Shown piece by piece: positions 27,717 through 36,475 of a stretch of 64,000 nucleotides of DNA. Under the pieces are notes generated by a model that worked only from the letters and a program-made list of their open reading frames with translations, ran no database searches and was not told the origin of the DNA. How positions within the stretch are numbered: the stretch's first letter is position 1; every line of letters begins with the position of its first letter. Origin of the DNA: Nocardiopsis coralli (GTDB taxonomy: Bacteria; Actinomycetota; Actinomycetes; Streptosporangiales; Streptosporangiaceae); contig NZ_JADBGI010000001.1 in NCBI RefSeq assembly GCF_014892575.1, forward strand, positions 248,001 to 312,000, in the 5' to 3' direction. The translations under genes were made by a program, and so were the position numbers.

Positions 27717-29378
27717 ATGGCCACCACCCCCTCCCCCACGACCACCGCAGCGCAGGCGGTCGTGGCGGTCCTGGCCGGCGCCGGAATCCGGCGCTGTTAC
27801 ACCGTTCCCGGCGAGAGTTTCCTGGAGTTGGCCGACGCGATCGACCGGCACGAGCACATGGACCTGGTCTCGACCCGGCACGAGAACGGCGCCGGGTTCA
27901 TGGCCGAGGCCGAGGGCAAGCTGACCGGGGTCCCGGCGGTGGCGGCGGCCACGCGCGGGCCGGGCGCCTCCAACCTCGCGGTGGGGGTGCACACCGCCCA
28001 CCAGGACTCCACCCCGATGATCGTGTTCCTGGGGCAGGCCGAGACCGACCGCTTGGGGCGCGAGGCCTTCCAGGAGGTGGACCTGACGGCGTTCTACGCG
28101 CCCATCACCAAGTGGTCGACGACCGTGCACCGGGCCGACCGGTTGGCCGAGGTGACGGCGGAGGCGGTGCGGGTGGCCACGAGCGGGCGGCCCGGGCCGG
28201 TGGCGATCGCGGTCCCGGGCGACCTGTTCGGCGAGCGGGTGCCCGTGCCCCCGGAGCGTTCAGGGTACGAGCCGCCACGCCCTCCGCTGTCCGAGCACGA
28301 CCGGGACCGGTTGGCGACCTGGCTGACCCGGGCGGTGCGTCCGGTGATCGTGGCCGGCGGCGGGGCGCGCGGGGCGCGTGAGCAGCTGGTGCGGGTGGCC
28401 GAGCACTTCAGCACGGGCGTGTACTCGTCGTGGCGGCGCCAGGACGTCTTCCCCAACGACCACCCGCTCTACCTGGGCCACCTCGGGCTGGGCAGTGCCC
28501 CCTCGACCTTGGAGGCGCTGCGCGAGTCGGACGCGGTGCTGGTGGTGGGGTCGCGGTTGAGCGAGACGACCACGCAGGGGTACCGGCTTCCGGCCCCGGG
28601 GACGCGGGTCGCGCAGATCGACGCCGACCCCCGCCAGGTGGGGGCGGGGACCGACCTGTGGTTGGGCACGGTCGCCGACTCGGGCGAGGCGCTGTCCTCG
28701 CTGGCGGCCTCGCGGCTGCCCTCCTCGTTCCGGGACTGGAGCGCGGCGCGGCGGGTGTGGGTGGAGAGCACCCGGCCGCCGCGGTCGGTGGAGCAGCACA
28801 CCGGCCCGGGCCTGCACCCGTGGAGTGTCATCGAGGGGATGCGCGAAACGCTGCCGGAGGAGACCCTGCTGACCAACGACGCCGGCAACTTCGCGGCGTT
28901 CCTGCACCGCGGCTGGTGGTACCGGGCCCCTGAGACGCAGTTGGCGCCCACGAGCGGGGCGATGGGGTACGCGGTTCCGGCGGCGGTGGCGGCGAAGCTG
29001 GCCCGGCCCGAGCGCACGGTGGTGGCGGTGGTCGGCGACGGCGGCGTGACCATGACCGGTCAGGAACTGGAGACCGCGGTGCGGGTGGGCGCCCCGATCA
29101 CGGTGGTGGTGTTCCAGAACGGCCTGTACGGCACGATCGCGATGCACCAGGCGCGTGAGCTCGGGCGGATGGCGGGCACGAGCATCAGCGGCCCGTTGGA
29201 CCTGGCCGGGTTCGCGCGCTCGCTGGGTGCGCGCGGGGCGACGGTGGACTCCCACGAGGGCTTGGTCAAGGCGTTGTCGGAGGCGGTGCAGGCCGAGGGG
29301 CCGACCCTGGTGGACGTGCGCACCGACCCCGATGTGATCAGCCCGTCGGCCACGCTGTCGGACCTCCTGCCGAGCTAG
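27717..29378 (+). CDS. Thiamine-diphosphate-dependent enzyme, acetolactate-synthase-like
   Basis: 553 residues in the three-domain ThDP fold. Pyrimidine domain with catalytic Glu in CYTVPGESFLEL, TRGPGASNLAVGVHTA; central domain RPVIVAGGGARGAREQL; pyrophosphate/metal domain VVGDGGVTMTGQEL...FQNGLYGT (Asp and Asn ligands). Related to acetolactate synthase and benzoylformate decarboxylase; no small regulatory subunit is adjacent, so a catabolic 2-oxoacid reaction is as likely as acetolactate formation. GGAAGGA before ATG 27717; the longer open frame starting at 27606 lacks one. Follows azlCD. Confidence 0.85.
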   Translation: MATTPSPTTTAAQAVVAVLAGAGIRRCYTVPGESFLELADAIDRHEHMDLVSTRHENGAGFMAEAEGKLTGVPAVAAATRGPGASNLAVGVHTAHQDSTPMIVFLGQAETDRLGREAFQEVDLTAFYAPITKWSTTVHRADRLAEVTAEAVRVATSGRPGPVAIAVPGDLFGERVPVPPERSGYEPPRPPLSEHDRDRLATWLTRAVRPVIVAGGGARGAREQLVRVAEHFSTGVYSSWRRQDVFPNDHPLYLGHLGLGSAPSTLEALRESDAVLVVGSRLSETTTQGYRLPAPGTRVAQIDADPRQVGAGTDLWLGTVADSGEALSSLAASRLPSSFRDWSAARRVWVESTRPPRSVEQHTGPGLHPWSVIEGMRETLPEETLLTNDAGNFAAFLHRGWWYRAPETQLAPTSGAMGYAVPAAVAAKLARPERTVVAVVGDGGVTMTGQELETAVRVGAPITVVVFQNGLYGTIAMHQARELGRMAGTSISGPLDLAGFARSLGARGATVDSHEGLVKALSEAVQAEGPTLVDVRTDPDVISPSATLSDLLPS

Positions 29379-29394
29379 TTTCCCCCCGTTCCAG

Positions 29395-29423
29395 GGGCCC
29401 GGGCGCGCACGCTCGGGCCCTTT
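29395..29423 (+). terminator. ThDP-enzyme terminator
   Basis: Stem GGGCCCG (29395-29401) / CGGGCCC (29414-29420) followed by TTT. Confidence 0.7.
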
Positions 29424-29451
29424 GTCGTGCATCGGCGCAGTTCAGGGAGGA

Positions 29452-29490
29452 TTGCCCTTTAACCCACTTAATAAGTAGGGTTTATAGGGA
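29452..29490 (+). promoter_or_regulatory. Sulfonate-type operon promoter overlapped by a dyad operator
   Basis: TTGCCC (29452-29457), 18 bases, TAGGGT (29476-29481). The spacer holds the palindrome ACTTAATAAGT (29466-29476), extended by AACCC (29461) and GGGTT (29478) to a near-perfect dyad. Its position across the -35/-10 spacer predicts repression. Confidence 0.5.
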
Positions 29491-30594
29491 ATGGAACACG
29501 GGGCCGGACCCCACCGGACCCGCTCCCCGAAGGAGACCGCCATCCCGAAGCGACCTACCTCCCTGACCCACAGCACCGCGCTGGCACTCGCCCTCCTCCT
29601 CACCACCGCCGCGTGCTCCACCGAGGACGAAGGGCCCCGGCTCGGCCTCGACCAGCCCCTGCCCGAAGAGATCCCCGACGGCACGACCCTGGCCATCGGC
29701 GACCCCAAGACCCAGCGCGCCCTGGAACTGTCCGGCGAGATCGACGACCTGCCCTTCGAGGCCGAGTGGGCCAACATGGACGGCGGGCCGCAGACCACCG
29801 AGGCCTTCCGGGCCGACGCCCTGGACGTGGGCGCCGTTGCCGACATCCCGCCCCTGCATGCCCGCTGGACCGACCTGGACGTGCGCGTGATCGCGGCCGC
29901 CGAACGCCAGGACCCGCTCGACCATCCCCTCTACGAGATCGGCATCGCACCCGGCGCCGACGTCGACGAGCTCTCCGACATCGAAGGGCTCCGAGTCGCC
30001 TACAGCCCCGGCCAGGCCCAGGGCGCCCTGGTGCTGCGCCTGCTCGACTCGGTCGGGCTCGGCCAGGACGACGTGGAACTGGTGGAGATGACCAGCGTCG
30101 ACGACACCTACGTGCAGACGCTGGGCAGCGACGAGGTCGACGTCGCCCCGCTCGGGGGTGTACAGATCCGCCGCTACGAAGAGCTCTACGGCCAGGACGG
30201 CGGAACCACGCTCCAGCACGGCCTGCGCGACGACCCCTGGCACCTGTACGCACCCGAGGAGGTCCTGGAGGATCCGGCCAAGGCCGCGGCCCTGCACGCC
30301 CTCGTTCAGGCCTGGGCCCGGTCGACGCAGTGGATCAGCGAGAACCCCGGGGAATGGGCGCAAGGTTACTACGTCGAGCACGAGGGCCTGAGCGCCGACG
30401 ACGCCGCCTACCTGGTCGAACGCGACGGGCAGGCGGTCGTTCCCACCGACTGGGACGACACCATCGAGCGCCACCAGCAAACCGCCGACCTGCTCTCCCG
30501 CGAACAGGACTGGCCCGAGGTCGACGTGCGCGAGGACGTCTACGACCTGCGGTACGAATCGGCCGCGTCCGAGGCCCTGGGCGGTGACCGGTGA
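29491..30594 (+). CDS. ABC transporter substrate-binding lipoprotein (sulfonate/nitrate/taurine type)
   Basis: 367 residues from ATG 29491. Lipoprotein signal LALALLLTTAACS with lipobox Cys, then a periplasmic-binding-protein domain related to SsuA/TauA: GTTLAIGDPKTQ, DALDVGAVADIPPLHA, LRVAYSPGQAQGALVLRLL. It would deliver sulfonates or a similar ligand to the permease. Start is uncertain: a perfect AAGGAG lies just before codon ATC 29542, where the signal peptide would naturally start (IPKRPTS), but ATC is a very rare initiator; ATG 29491 is at the predicted transcription start. Overlaps the permease gene (GTGA). Confidence 0.85.
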   Translation: MEHGAGPHRTRSPKETAIPKRPTSLTHSTALALALLLTTAACSTEDEGPRLGLDQPLPEEIPDGTTLAIGDPKTQRALELSGEIDDLPFEAEWANMDGGPQTTEAFRADALDVGAVADIPPLHARWTDLDVRVIAAAERQDPLDHPLYEIGIAPGADVDELSDIEGLRVAYSPGQAQGALVLRLLDSVGLGQDDVELVEMTSVDDTYVQTLGSDEVDVAPLGGVQIRRYEELYGQDGGTTLQHGLRDDPWHLYAPEEVLEDPAKAAALHALVQAWARSTQWISENPGEWAQGYYVEHEGLSADDAAYLVERDGQAVVPTDWDDTIERHQQTADLLSREQDWPEVDVREDVYDLRYESAASEALGGDR

Positions 30595-31427
30595 GCGCGC
30601 CGGCGGCCGGGACCGCAGGCCCGGACGTCCTGCCCCCGCGCTCCGCCCGCGGACGCCGCCTGGGGCCGGGGCCGCGCGTGCCCGGGCTGCTCGCCCTGGG
30701 CCCGTTGCTGCTGCTGGCCGTGTGGTTCCTGGGTTCGGCCACCGGGTTCATCGACGAACGCACCCTGTCCGCGCCCTGGACCGTGGTCGCCACCGCAGGG
30801 GACCTCGTCGCCGACGGAACCCTGCCCGACCACCTCGCCGCGTCCGCGCAACGCGCCCTGCTCGGCCTGGTGTCGGGGATCGCGGTCGGCCTGGCCCTCG
30901 CGCTCGTCTCCGGGCTGAGCCGCCTGGGCGAGGGCGTGGTCGACGGCCCGATGCACGTCAACCGCGCCGTGCCCAACCTGGCGCTGCTGCCGCTGCTCAT
31001 TCTGTGGTTCGGCATCGGTGAAGAGATGAAGGTCATCACCATCGCCCTGGCCGTGGTCGTGCCGATCTACGTGCACACCCACAACGGGCTGCGGGCCATC
31101 GACCGGCGCTACGTGGAACTGGCCGAGACCCTCGGCACGTCGCGGACGGCCTTCCTCGCGCGTGTGGTGCTGCCCGGGGCCCTGCCCGGTTTCCTGCTGG
31201 GGCTGCGTTTCGCCGTGACCGCGGCCTGGCTGTCCCTGGTCGTGGTGGAGCAGGTCAACGCCACCAGCGGCCTCGGCTACATGATGACGCTCGCCGGGAC
31301 CTACGGACAGACCGACGTCATCGTCGTCGGCCTGGTCGTCTACGCGGTCCTGGGCCTGCTCATGGACGGACTCGTACGACTCGTGCAGAGGAGGGCGCTG
31401 GCATGGCGCCGGACACTGGAGGACTGA
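30591..31427 (+). CDS. ABC transporter permease, SsuC/TauC type
   Basis: 278 residues, six helices with the EAA-like cytoplasmic loop ELAETLGTSRTAFLARVVLPGALPGFLLGL. BPD_transp_1 family. GTG 30591 overlaps the binding-protein stop; ends inside the ATPase gene (25-base overlap). Forms the membrane channel. Confidence 0.92.
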   Translation: MSAPAAGTAGPDVLPPRSARGRRLGPGPRVPGLLALGPLLLLAVWFLGSATGFIDERTLSAPWTVVATAGDLVADGTLPDHLAASAQRALLGLVSGIAVGLALALVSGLSRLGEGVVDGPMHVNRAVPNLALLPLLILWFGIGEEMKVITIALAVVVPIYVHTHNGLRAIDRRYVELAETLGTSRTAFLARVVLPGALPGFLLGLRFAVTAAWLSLVVVEQVNATSGLGYMMTLAGTYGQTDVIVVGLVVYAVLGLLMDGLVRLVQRRALAWRRTLED

Positions 31428-32203
31428 CCCTCGACACCGCCCCGAAGCCGTCCCCCGCGGCCGATGCCTCCCCCGGCGACGGGCCCGCGGTACGGGTCCG
31501 CGGGCTGACGCGCGGCTTCGGTGGCCGTGTCGTCCTGGACGGGATCGACCTCGACATCCGCCGGGGCGAGTTCGTGGCCCTGCTGGGACGCAGCGGCTCG
31601 GGCAAGAGCACCCTGCTGCGCGCCGTGGCCGGGCTCGACCACGGCGTCGCGGGCCGCGGAAGTATGGACACACCCGAGCACGTGTCCATGGTCTTCCAGG
31701 ACTCCCGGCTCCTGCCGTGGCAGCGGGTCCTGGCCAACGTCGTGCTCTCCCTGCCCGGGCCGAACGCAAGGGAACGCGGCCGGGCGGCACTGGCCGAGGC
31801 CGGTCTGGAGGGGCGCGAGCGCGCCTGGCCCCACGAGCTCTCCGGCGGTGAGCAGCAGCGCGCCGCGCTGGCCCGCTCGCTGGTGCGCGAACCCGAGCTG
31901 TTGCTGGCCGACGAGCCCTTCGGCGCCCTGGACGCCCTCACCCGGATGCGCATGCAGGCGCTGCTGCTGCGCCTGGTGGAGGCCCACCGCCCTGCCGTCC
32001 TTCTGGTCACGCACAGCGTCGACGAGGCCATCACCCTGGCCGACCGGGTCGTGGTGCTGGCCGACGGGACCGTGGGCGCCGACGTGCCCGTGGACCTGTC
32101 CGGTCCCCGCGAGAGCGCCTCCCCCGCCTTCGCGGACCTGCGCCGCCGGCTGCTGTCCGAACTCGGTGTCACCGACGCCCCCGACGAGGAGGCCCCCGCA
32201 TGA
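31403..32203 (+). CDS. ABC transporter ATPase, SsuB/TauB type
   Basis: 266 residues. Walker A GRSGSGKST, Q-loop MVFQDSRLLPWQ, signature LSGGEQQRAALARSL, Walker B LLLADEPFGALD, switch VTHSVDEA: all intact. ATG 31403 has GAGGAGGG upstream and overlaps the permease gene; it overlaps the monooxygenase start by 4 bases. Confidence 0.94.
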   Translation: MAPDTGGLTLDTAPKPSPAADASPGDGPAVRVRGLTRGFGGRVVLDGIDLDIRRGEFVALLGRSGSGKSTLLRAVAGLDHGVAGRGSMDTPEHVSMVFQDSRLLPWQRVLANVVLSLPGPNARERGRAALAEAGLEGRERAWPHELSGGEQQRAALARSLVREPELLLADEPFGALDALTRMRMQALLLRLVEAHRPAVLLVTHSVDEAITLADRVVVLADGTVGADVPVDLSGPRESASPAFADLRRRLLSELGVTDAPDEEAPA

Positions 32204-33573
32204 GCGAACCCGCCCCCCGACAGCTGCACCTGAACCTGTTCATCTACCCCGGAGGCCACCACGAGGCGGCCTGGCGCCACCCCGACACCCCGCGGGACCG
32301 CCTACTGGACCTGGGCTTCTACCAGGACCTGGCCCGCCGGGCCGAGGACGCGGCCTTCGACGCCGTCTTCCTCGCCGACGGGCCCTCCCTTGCGGCCAAC
32401 GTGCGCTACGCGTCCCGGTTCCGGTTGGAGCCCTTCACCTTCCTGTCCGGGCTGGCCGCGGTGACCGAACGCATCGGCCTGGTGGCCACCGCCTCGACCA
32501 CCTACACCGAGCCGTACAACCTCGCCCGCCTGTTCGCCTCCCTCGACCACCTGAGCGGGGGCCGGGCGGGCTGGAACATCGTCACCACCGGCGACCCGGG
32601 CGCGGCCGCCAACTTCGGTCTCGACAGCCACCCCGTGCACGCCGAGCGGTACGCCCGCGCGCACGAGTTCGTCGACGTGGTCACTGCCCTGTGGGACAGC
32701 TGGGAGGACGGTGCGCTGGTCGCCGACCCGGGCACGGGCGTCTTCGCCGACACCGACCTCATCCACCCGATCGGGCACAGCGGGGAGCACTTCGACGTGG
32801 CCGGGCCGCTCAACGTCCCGCGCTCGCCCCAGGGCCGGCCGGTCTACGTGCAGGCCGGGTCCTCCCAGGACGGGCGGGCCTTCGCGGCGCGGCACGCGGA
32901 GGCGGTCTTCACCGCCCACCAGACCCTGGCCGACGCGCAGGCCTTCTACACCGACATCCGGGAACGGGCCCGTGCGCTGGGACGGGACCCCGACCACGTC
33001 AAGGTCCTGCCGGGGATCAGTCCGTTCGTGGGCTCCACCGAGCGTGAGGCCCGGGAGCTGGAGGAACGCTTCAACGCGCTGACCCAGCCCGAGTACTCCC
33101 TGGGCCAGCTGGAACGCATGACCGGGCTGGACCTGGCCGGGCACGACCTCGACGCGCCCTTCCCCGCCCACCTGATCGGGCCGGAGCAGCGCGCCGACGC
33201 CCGCAGCCGCCTCCAGGTGGTGCTGGGCATCGTCGACCGCGAGCGCCCCACCCTGCGCGGGCTGCTGCACCGGCTGGCGGGGGCGCGCGGCCACCACGTT
33301 CTCGCGGGAACACCCGAGCGGATCGCGGACACGATCCAGACGTGGTTCGAGCAGGGCGCGGCCGACGGGTTCAACGTGATGCCGCCCCACCTGCCCGGCG
33401 GCTTCGACGCCTTCGTGGACCACGTGGTGCCCCTGCTGCGCGACCGGGGGTTGTTCCGGGAGAAGTACACGGGCACGACCCTGCGCGAGCACTACGGTCT
33501 CCCCCGCCCGGACAGCGGTTCTGCCCCGCCGGTGGCCCAGGACCGCGCGATCCTGGGCCACGTGCACCCCTGA
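32200..33573 (+). CDS. FMN-dependent monooxygenase of the NtaA/SnaA/DszA family
   Basis: 457 residues, luciferase-like barrel: LNLFIYPGGHHEAAWRHP (NtaA-type opening), LDHLSGGRAGWNIVTT, RSPQGRPVYVQAGSSQDGR. Such enzymes split C-S or C-N bonds (e.g. dibenzothiophene sulfone, nitrilotriacetate) with FMNH2 and O2. Sitting fourth in a sulfonate-type uptake operon, it probably desulfurises the imported compound. No flavin reductase gene is adjacent, so FMNH2 must come from elsewhere. GAGGAGG before ATG; terminator follows. Confidence 0.9.
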   Translation: MSEPAPRQLHLNLFIYPGGHHEAAWRHPDTPRDRLLDLGFYQDLARRAEDAAFDAVFLADGPSLAANVRYASRFRLEPFTFLSGLAAVTERIGLVATASTTYTEPYNLARLFASLDHLSGGRAGWNIVTTGDPGAAANFGLDSHPVHAERYARAHEFVDVVTALWDSWEDGALVADPGTGVFADTDLIHPIGHSGEHFDVAGPLNVPRSPQGRPVYVQAGSSQDGRAFAARHAEAVFTAHQTLADAQAFYTDIRERARALGRDPDHVKVLPGISPFVGSTEREARELEERFNALTQPEYSLGQLERMTGLDLAGHDLDAPFPAHLIGPEQRADARSRLQVVLGIVDRERPTLRGLLHRLAGARGHHVLAGTPERIADTIQTWFEQGAADGFNVMPPHLPGGFDAFVDHVVPLLRDRGLFREKYTGTTLREHYGLPRPDSGSAPPVAQDRAILGHVHP

Positions 33574-33596
33574 CACGGCCCCGGACCGACAGAAAT

Positions 33597-33626
33597 GGGC
33601 CCCGGACGATCGTTCGTCCGGGGCCC
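33597..33626. terminator. Bidirectional terminator between the uptake operon and rluD
   Basis: Perfect 12-bp stem GGGCCCCGGACG / CGTCCGGGGCCC with a 6-base loop, between convergent genes. Confidence 0.75.
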
Positions 33627-33677
33627 GCTGCGGCGCGGAGGCGTTGATGTCGGAGGAGGGCGTGCCCTCCCGACGCG

Positions 33678-34604
33678 TCAGTCCTCGCGGAGCTGGTCGA
33701 CGGCCTGCGCGAGGTCGTCGGGGTAGGGGCTGGAGAATTCGACCGGGCGTCCCTCGGTGGGGTGGTCGAAGCCCAACCGCACCGCGTGCAGCCACTGGCG
33801 CTTCACCCCGAGGCGCTCGGCCAGCGTGGGGTCGGCCCCGTAGAGCATGTCGCCCACGCACGGGTGACGCAGCGCGGCCATGTGCACGCGGATCTGGTGC
33901 GTGCGCCCGGTCTCGAGCTTGACCTCCAGCAGGCTCGCGGCCCGGAAGGCCTCCTCGGTGTCGTAGTGCGTCACCGATTCCCGCCCGCCGCTGACCACGG
34001 CCCAGCGCCCGTCGCCGGCGGGGTGGCGCCCGATGGGGGCGTCCACGGTGCCGCGGAGCGGGTCGGGGTGGCCCTGGACCAGTGTGTGGTAACGCTTGTC
34101 GACCGTGCGCTCCTTGAAGGCGCGCTTGAGGACGCTGTAGGCGAGCTCGCTCTTGGCCACGACCATCAGGCCGGTGGTGTTGGCGTCCAGCCGGTGCACG
34201 ATGCCCTGGCGTTCGGCGGCGCCGCTCGTGGCCAGCTGCACACCGGACGCCAGGAGCCCTTCCAGGACACTGGGCCCGGTCCAGCCGACCGTGGGGTGGG
34301 CGACGACACCGATGGGCTTGTCCACCACGATGATGTCGGTGTCCTCGTGCACGATCGTCATGCCCGGGACGGCCTCGGCCCGCGGGACCGGGGCGCTGGG
34401 CGGCGGCGGGAGCGTGATCTGGAGCCAGGCGCCGGCCTGGACACGGTCGGACTTGCCGGCCTCGGAACCGTCGACGAACACGTCGCCTGCGGTGATGATC
34501 TCGGCCGCCCGGGTGCGCGAGAGCCCGAACATGCGGGCGATCGCAGCGTCGAGCCGGTCGCCCTCCAGGCCGTCGGGCACGGGCAGGCTGCGGGTGTCGC
34601 TCAC
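33678..34604 (-). CDS. rluD: 23S rRNA pseudouridine synthase RluD/RluA family
   Basis: 308 residues. N-terminal S4 RNA-binding domain ([22 protein letters not shown]), then catalytic domain with [18 protein letters not shown] (catalytic Asp; usual motif HRLDxxTSG) and [13 protein letters not shown]. Modifies large-subunit rRNA. GTG 34604 overlaps the lspA stop, giving an lspA-rluD operon, as in Streptomyces. Confidence 0.94.
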   Translation of the reverse strand: MSDTRSLPVPDGLEGDRLDAAIARMFGLSRTRAAEIITAGDVFVDGSEAGKSDRVQAGAWLQITLPPPPSAPVPRAEAVPGMTIVHEDTDIIVVDKPIGVVAHPTVGWTGPSVLEGLLASGVQLATSGAAERQGIVHRLDANTTGLMVVAKSELAYSVLKRAFKERTVDKRYHTLVQGHPDPLRGTVDAPIGRHPAGDGRWAVVSGGRESVTHYDTEEAFRAASLLEVKLETGRTHQIRVHMAALRHPCVGDMLYGADPTLAERLGVKRQWLHAVRLGFDHPTEGRPVEFSSPYPDDLAQAVDQLRED

Positions 34605-35254
34605 TGGGCCCTCCCCTCACCGGTTCCGTCGCCGGGCTCGCCGCGCTCGGCGTCGTCCTCGGCACCGTCACCGGTGTCGTCGTCGTTGCGGTGCTCGACC
34701 TGCTCGGGTCGGGCGGCAGCGGCGGTCGCGCCGTCCTTGCCCTCCTCCGAGGCGAGGGTGCCGTCCAGGTTGATGCCCTTGAAGGTCAGCACCACCACCA
34801 GGAACGCACCGACCACCACGCAGGAGTCCGCGACGTTGAACACGGGCCAGTTCGGCACGCTGATGAAGTCGACGACGGCGCCCTCGAAGGGGCCCGGCGG
34901 GCGGAAGAACCGGTCGACGAGGTTGCCGGCGGCGCCGCCCATCATCAGGCCGAGAGTCACACCCCACCACACGCTGCGCACGCGCCACCCGATGTAGCCG
35001 ATGCCCAGCACGACGACGGTGGAGATGACGGTGAACACCCACGTGTAACCGGTGCCCAACGAAAAAGCGGCCCCGGTGTTGAACACCAGGGTGAACTGGA
35101 GGAAGCTGCCGATCACGTCGACGAACTCACCACGGCTGAGGGCGGACAGCGCCCATTCCTTGGTGAGGAAGTCGACGACGAGCGCGGTGAGGGCCACCCC
35201 CGCGAGCAGTACGTACCTGCGGGGTCTCCCGGAAGCCTCTTCGTTGGTGGTCAT
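34601..35254 (-). CDS. lspA: Prolipoprotein signal peptidase LspA
   Basis: 217 residues, four membrane helices. Catalytic aspartates in [12 protein letters not shown] and [19 protein letters not shown] also conserved. Cleaves the signal from lipid-modified prolipoproteins. A hydrophilic acidic C-terminal tail of about 45 residues is longer than usual. ATG 35254 chosen: N-terminus then begins just before helix 1, and the longer frame overlaps upstream sequence. Confidence 0.94.
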   Translation of the reverse strand: MTTNEEASGRPRRYVLLAGVALTALVVDFLTKEWALSALSRGEFVDVIGSFLQFTLVFNTGAAFSLGTGYTWVFTVISTVVVLGIGYIGWRVRSVWWGVTLGLMMGGAAGNLVDRFFRPPGPFEGAVVDFISVPNWPVFNVADSCVVVGAFLVVVLTFKGINLDGTLASEEGKDGATAAAARPEQVEHRNDDDTGDGAEDDAERGEPGDGTGEGRAQ

Positions 35255-35283
35255 GTTGTTGTCCCCGGAGGGCTCTACCTCAG

Positions 35284-35694
35284 TCAGCGACGCTCCTCGC
35301 GCTGTTTGCAGGTGACGCACAGGGTGGCGCGGGGGAACGCCTGAAGGCGGGCCTTCCCGATCGCCTGGCCGCACGACTCGCAGACCCCGTAGGTTCCCGC
35401 GTCCATCCGTTCGATCGCCTTCTCGCTCTGCGCGAGCAGGTCACGAGTATTGTAGGCCAACGCCAGATCGTGCTCGCGCTGGAAGGCCTTGGCCCCGGTG
35501 TCCGCGGTGTCGTCCCCCGCGCCCTCGACGGGGTCGGTGAGGCGTTCGGTGAGTTCGCTCTCGTTCTGCGCCAGTTCCTCGCGCTGGGAGGCGATCTCCG
35601 CCTCGAGCTGGTGGCGCACCTCGGCGAGCTCCTCGGACGTCCAGGGGTCCTCGCCGGGTCGCACCGGAAGGTCTGCGGCTTCGGTGGCCTTCAT
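35284..35694 (-). CDS. DksA/TraR-type zinc-finger regulator
   Basis: 136 residues. Coiled-coil N-terminal half (ELAEVRHQLEAEIASQREEL) and C-terminal C4 zinc finger CESCGQAIGKARLQAFPRAT-LCVTC. DksA relatives bind the RNA polymerase secondary channel. AAGGAACCCAC precedes ATG 35694. A clear promoter lies upstream; 29 bases separate it from lspA. Confidence 0.9.
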   Translation of the reverse strand: MKATEAADLPVRPGEDPWTSEELAEVRHQLEAEIASQREELAQNESELTERLTDPVEGAGDDTADTGAKAFQREHDLALAYNTRDLLAQSEKAIERMDAGTYGVCESCGQAIGKARLQAFPRATLCVTCKQREERR

Positions 35695-35783
35695 GGTGGG
35701 TTCCTTCCCCGTCGGTTCGCGGACCGGTTCCCTCCCCGCCTCGCGGTGGGTCCCCCGGGGAGTCGGCCCGACTGGTGCGGCGA

Positions 35784-35812
35784 AGCCTAGGCAAAGAACG
35801 GACACGAGGCAA
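35784..35812 (-). promoter_or_regulatory. Promoter of the DksA/TraR-lspA-rluD genes
   Basis: Minus strand TTGCCT (35807-35812), 17 bases, TAGGCT (35784-35789). Confidence 0.6.
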
Positions 35813-35872
35813 CGATCCGGTCAGACCGGTGCGGCGCCCGCAGGCCCCGCACCGTGGTGGTCCCGGCCCGTT

Positions 35873-36130
35873 TCACTCCACCGTCGCGAACCCCCCGTAG
35901 TCCTCGGCGAGCAGGCCCAGGTGGGTCTCGTCGAAGACCGCGGGGCCGCCGTGCGGGCCGGTGTGCACCTCGATGACCCAGTCCACGTCCTCGGCATCGT
36001 CCTCGCCGGCGAGCATGTCCCGGTGCACCGTGCAGGGTTCGTACCCCTGCTCCTGGAGCTGTTCGGCCAGCTCATCGGCGTCCTCGCGTTCGGTCAGCGT
36101 CACCATGACGGCGCCTCGGCCCACGGCCAT
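35873..36130 (-). CDS. Small acidic conserved-type protein of unknown function
   Basis: 85 residues: MAVGRGAVMVTLTEREDADELAEQLQ then a mixed alpha/beta sequence with acidic stretch DMLAGEDDAEDVDWVIEVHTG, ending FATVE. The beta-alpha-beta look (VMVTLTEREDADELAEQL-YEPCTVHRDM) could be a ferredoxin-like fold. GGAGGAAGAGAC before ATG 36130. Divergent from the ileS T-box. Not recognised. Confidence 0.75.
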   Translation of the reverse strand: MAVGRGAVMVTLTEREDADELAEQLQEQGYEPCTVHRDMLAGEDDAEDVDWVIEVHTGPHGGPAVFDETHLGLLAEDYGGFATVE

Positions 36131-36178
36131 GTCTCTTCCTCCCCTGGAAACAGCGGGATGCGCGTTGCCCCGCTGCGA

Positions 36179-36184
36179 TATCCT
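36179..36184 (+). promoter_or_regulatory. Probable -10 of ileS
   Basis: TATCCT placed so that transcription would begin near 36191, directly before the T-box Stem I. The -35 is not clear. Confidence 0.4.
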
Positions 36185-36190
36185 GAACGT

Positions 36191-36475
36191 GAACGGTGTC
36201 GATGGGGAGAGTAACGCTGGCACCGACCGGTTGGAGCACGGCCCCCGCGGCCGGCCCGCCCAGCGACCCGGGGACGGTGGGAGCCCGGGGGTACGGCCAG
36301 CGCGAAGATCACCCCGGAGCCGCCGGAGGAACAGGGCGCGCGGCGCCCCCAGTAGAACCGGCACCGGCGTAACGAAGTGGGAACCGCGGCCCCGCCGCGG
36401 CTCCAAGGAGGGTGGTACCGCGGGGTCCGCCTCGTCCCTCCGTCAGGCCCTTCCTGATGGAGAGAGGTTACGACG
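36191..36475 (+). promoter_or_regulatory. T-box riboswitch of ileS (actinobacterial, translational type)
   Basis: The T-box sequence AGGGTGGTACCGCG is at 36409-36422, inside a stem with GAACCGCGG. A short Stem I candidate, GGTGTC (36195-36200) pairing GGCACC, encloses GATGGGGAGAGTAACG, and ACGGTGGGAGCCCGG (36274-36288) is a typical downstream element. A 10-bp hairpin CTCCGTCAGG/CCTGATGGAG adjoins GAGAGG before the ileS GTG, so uncharged tRNA-Ile would free the ribosome site. An AUC specifier in the Stem I loop is not evident. Confidence 0.85.
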
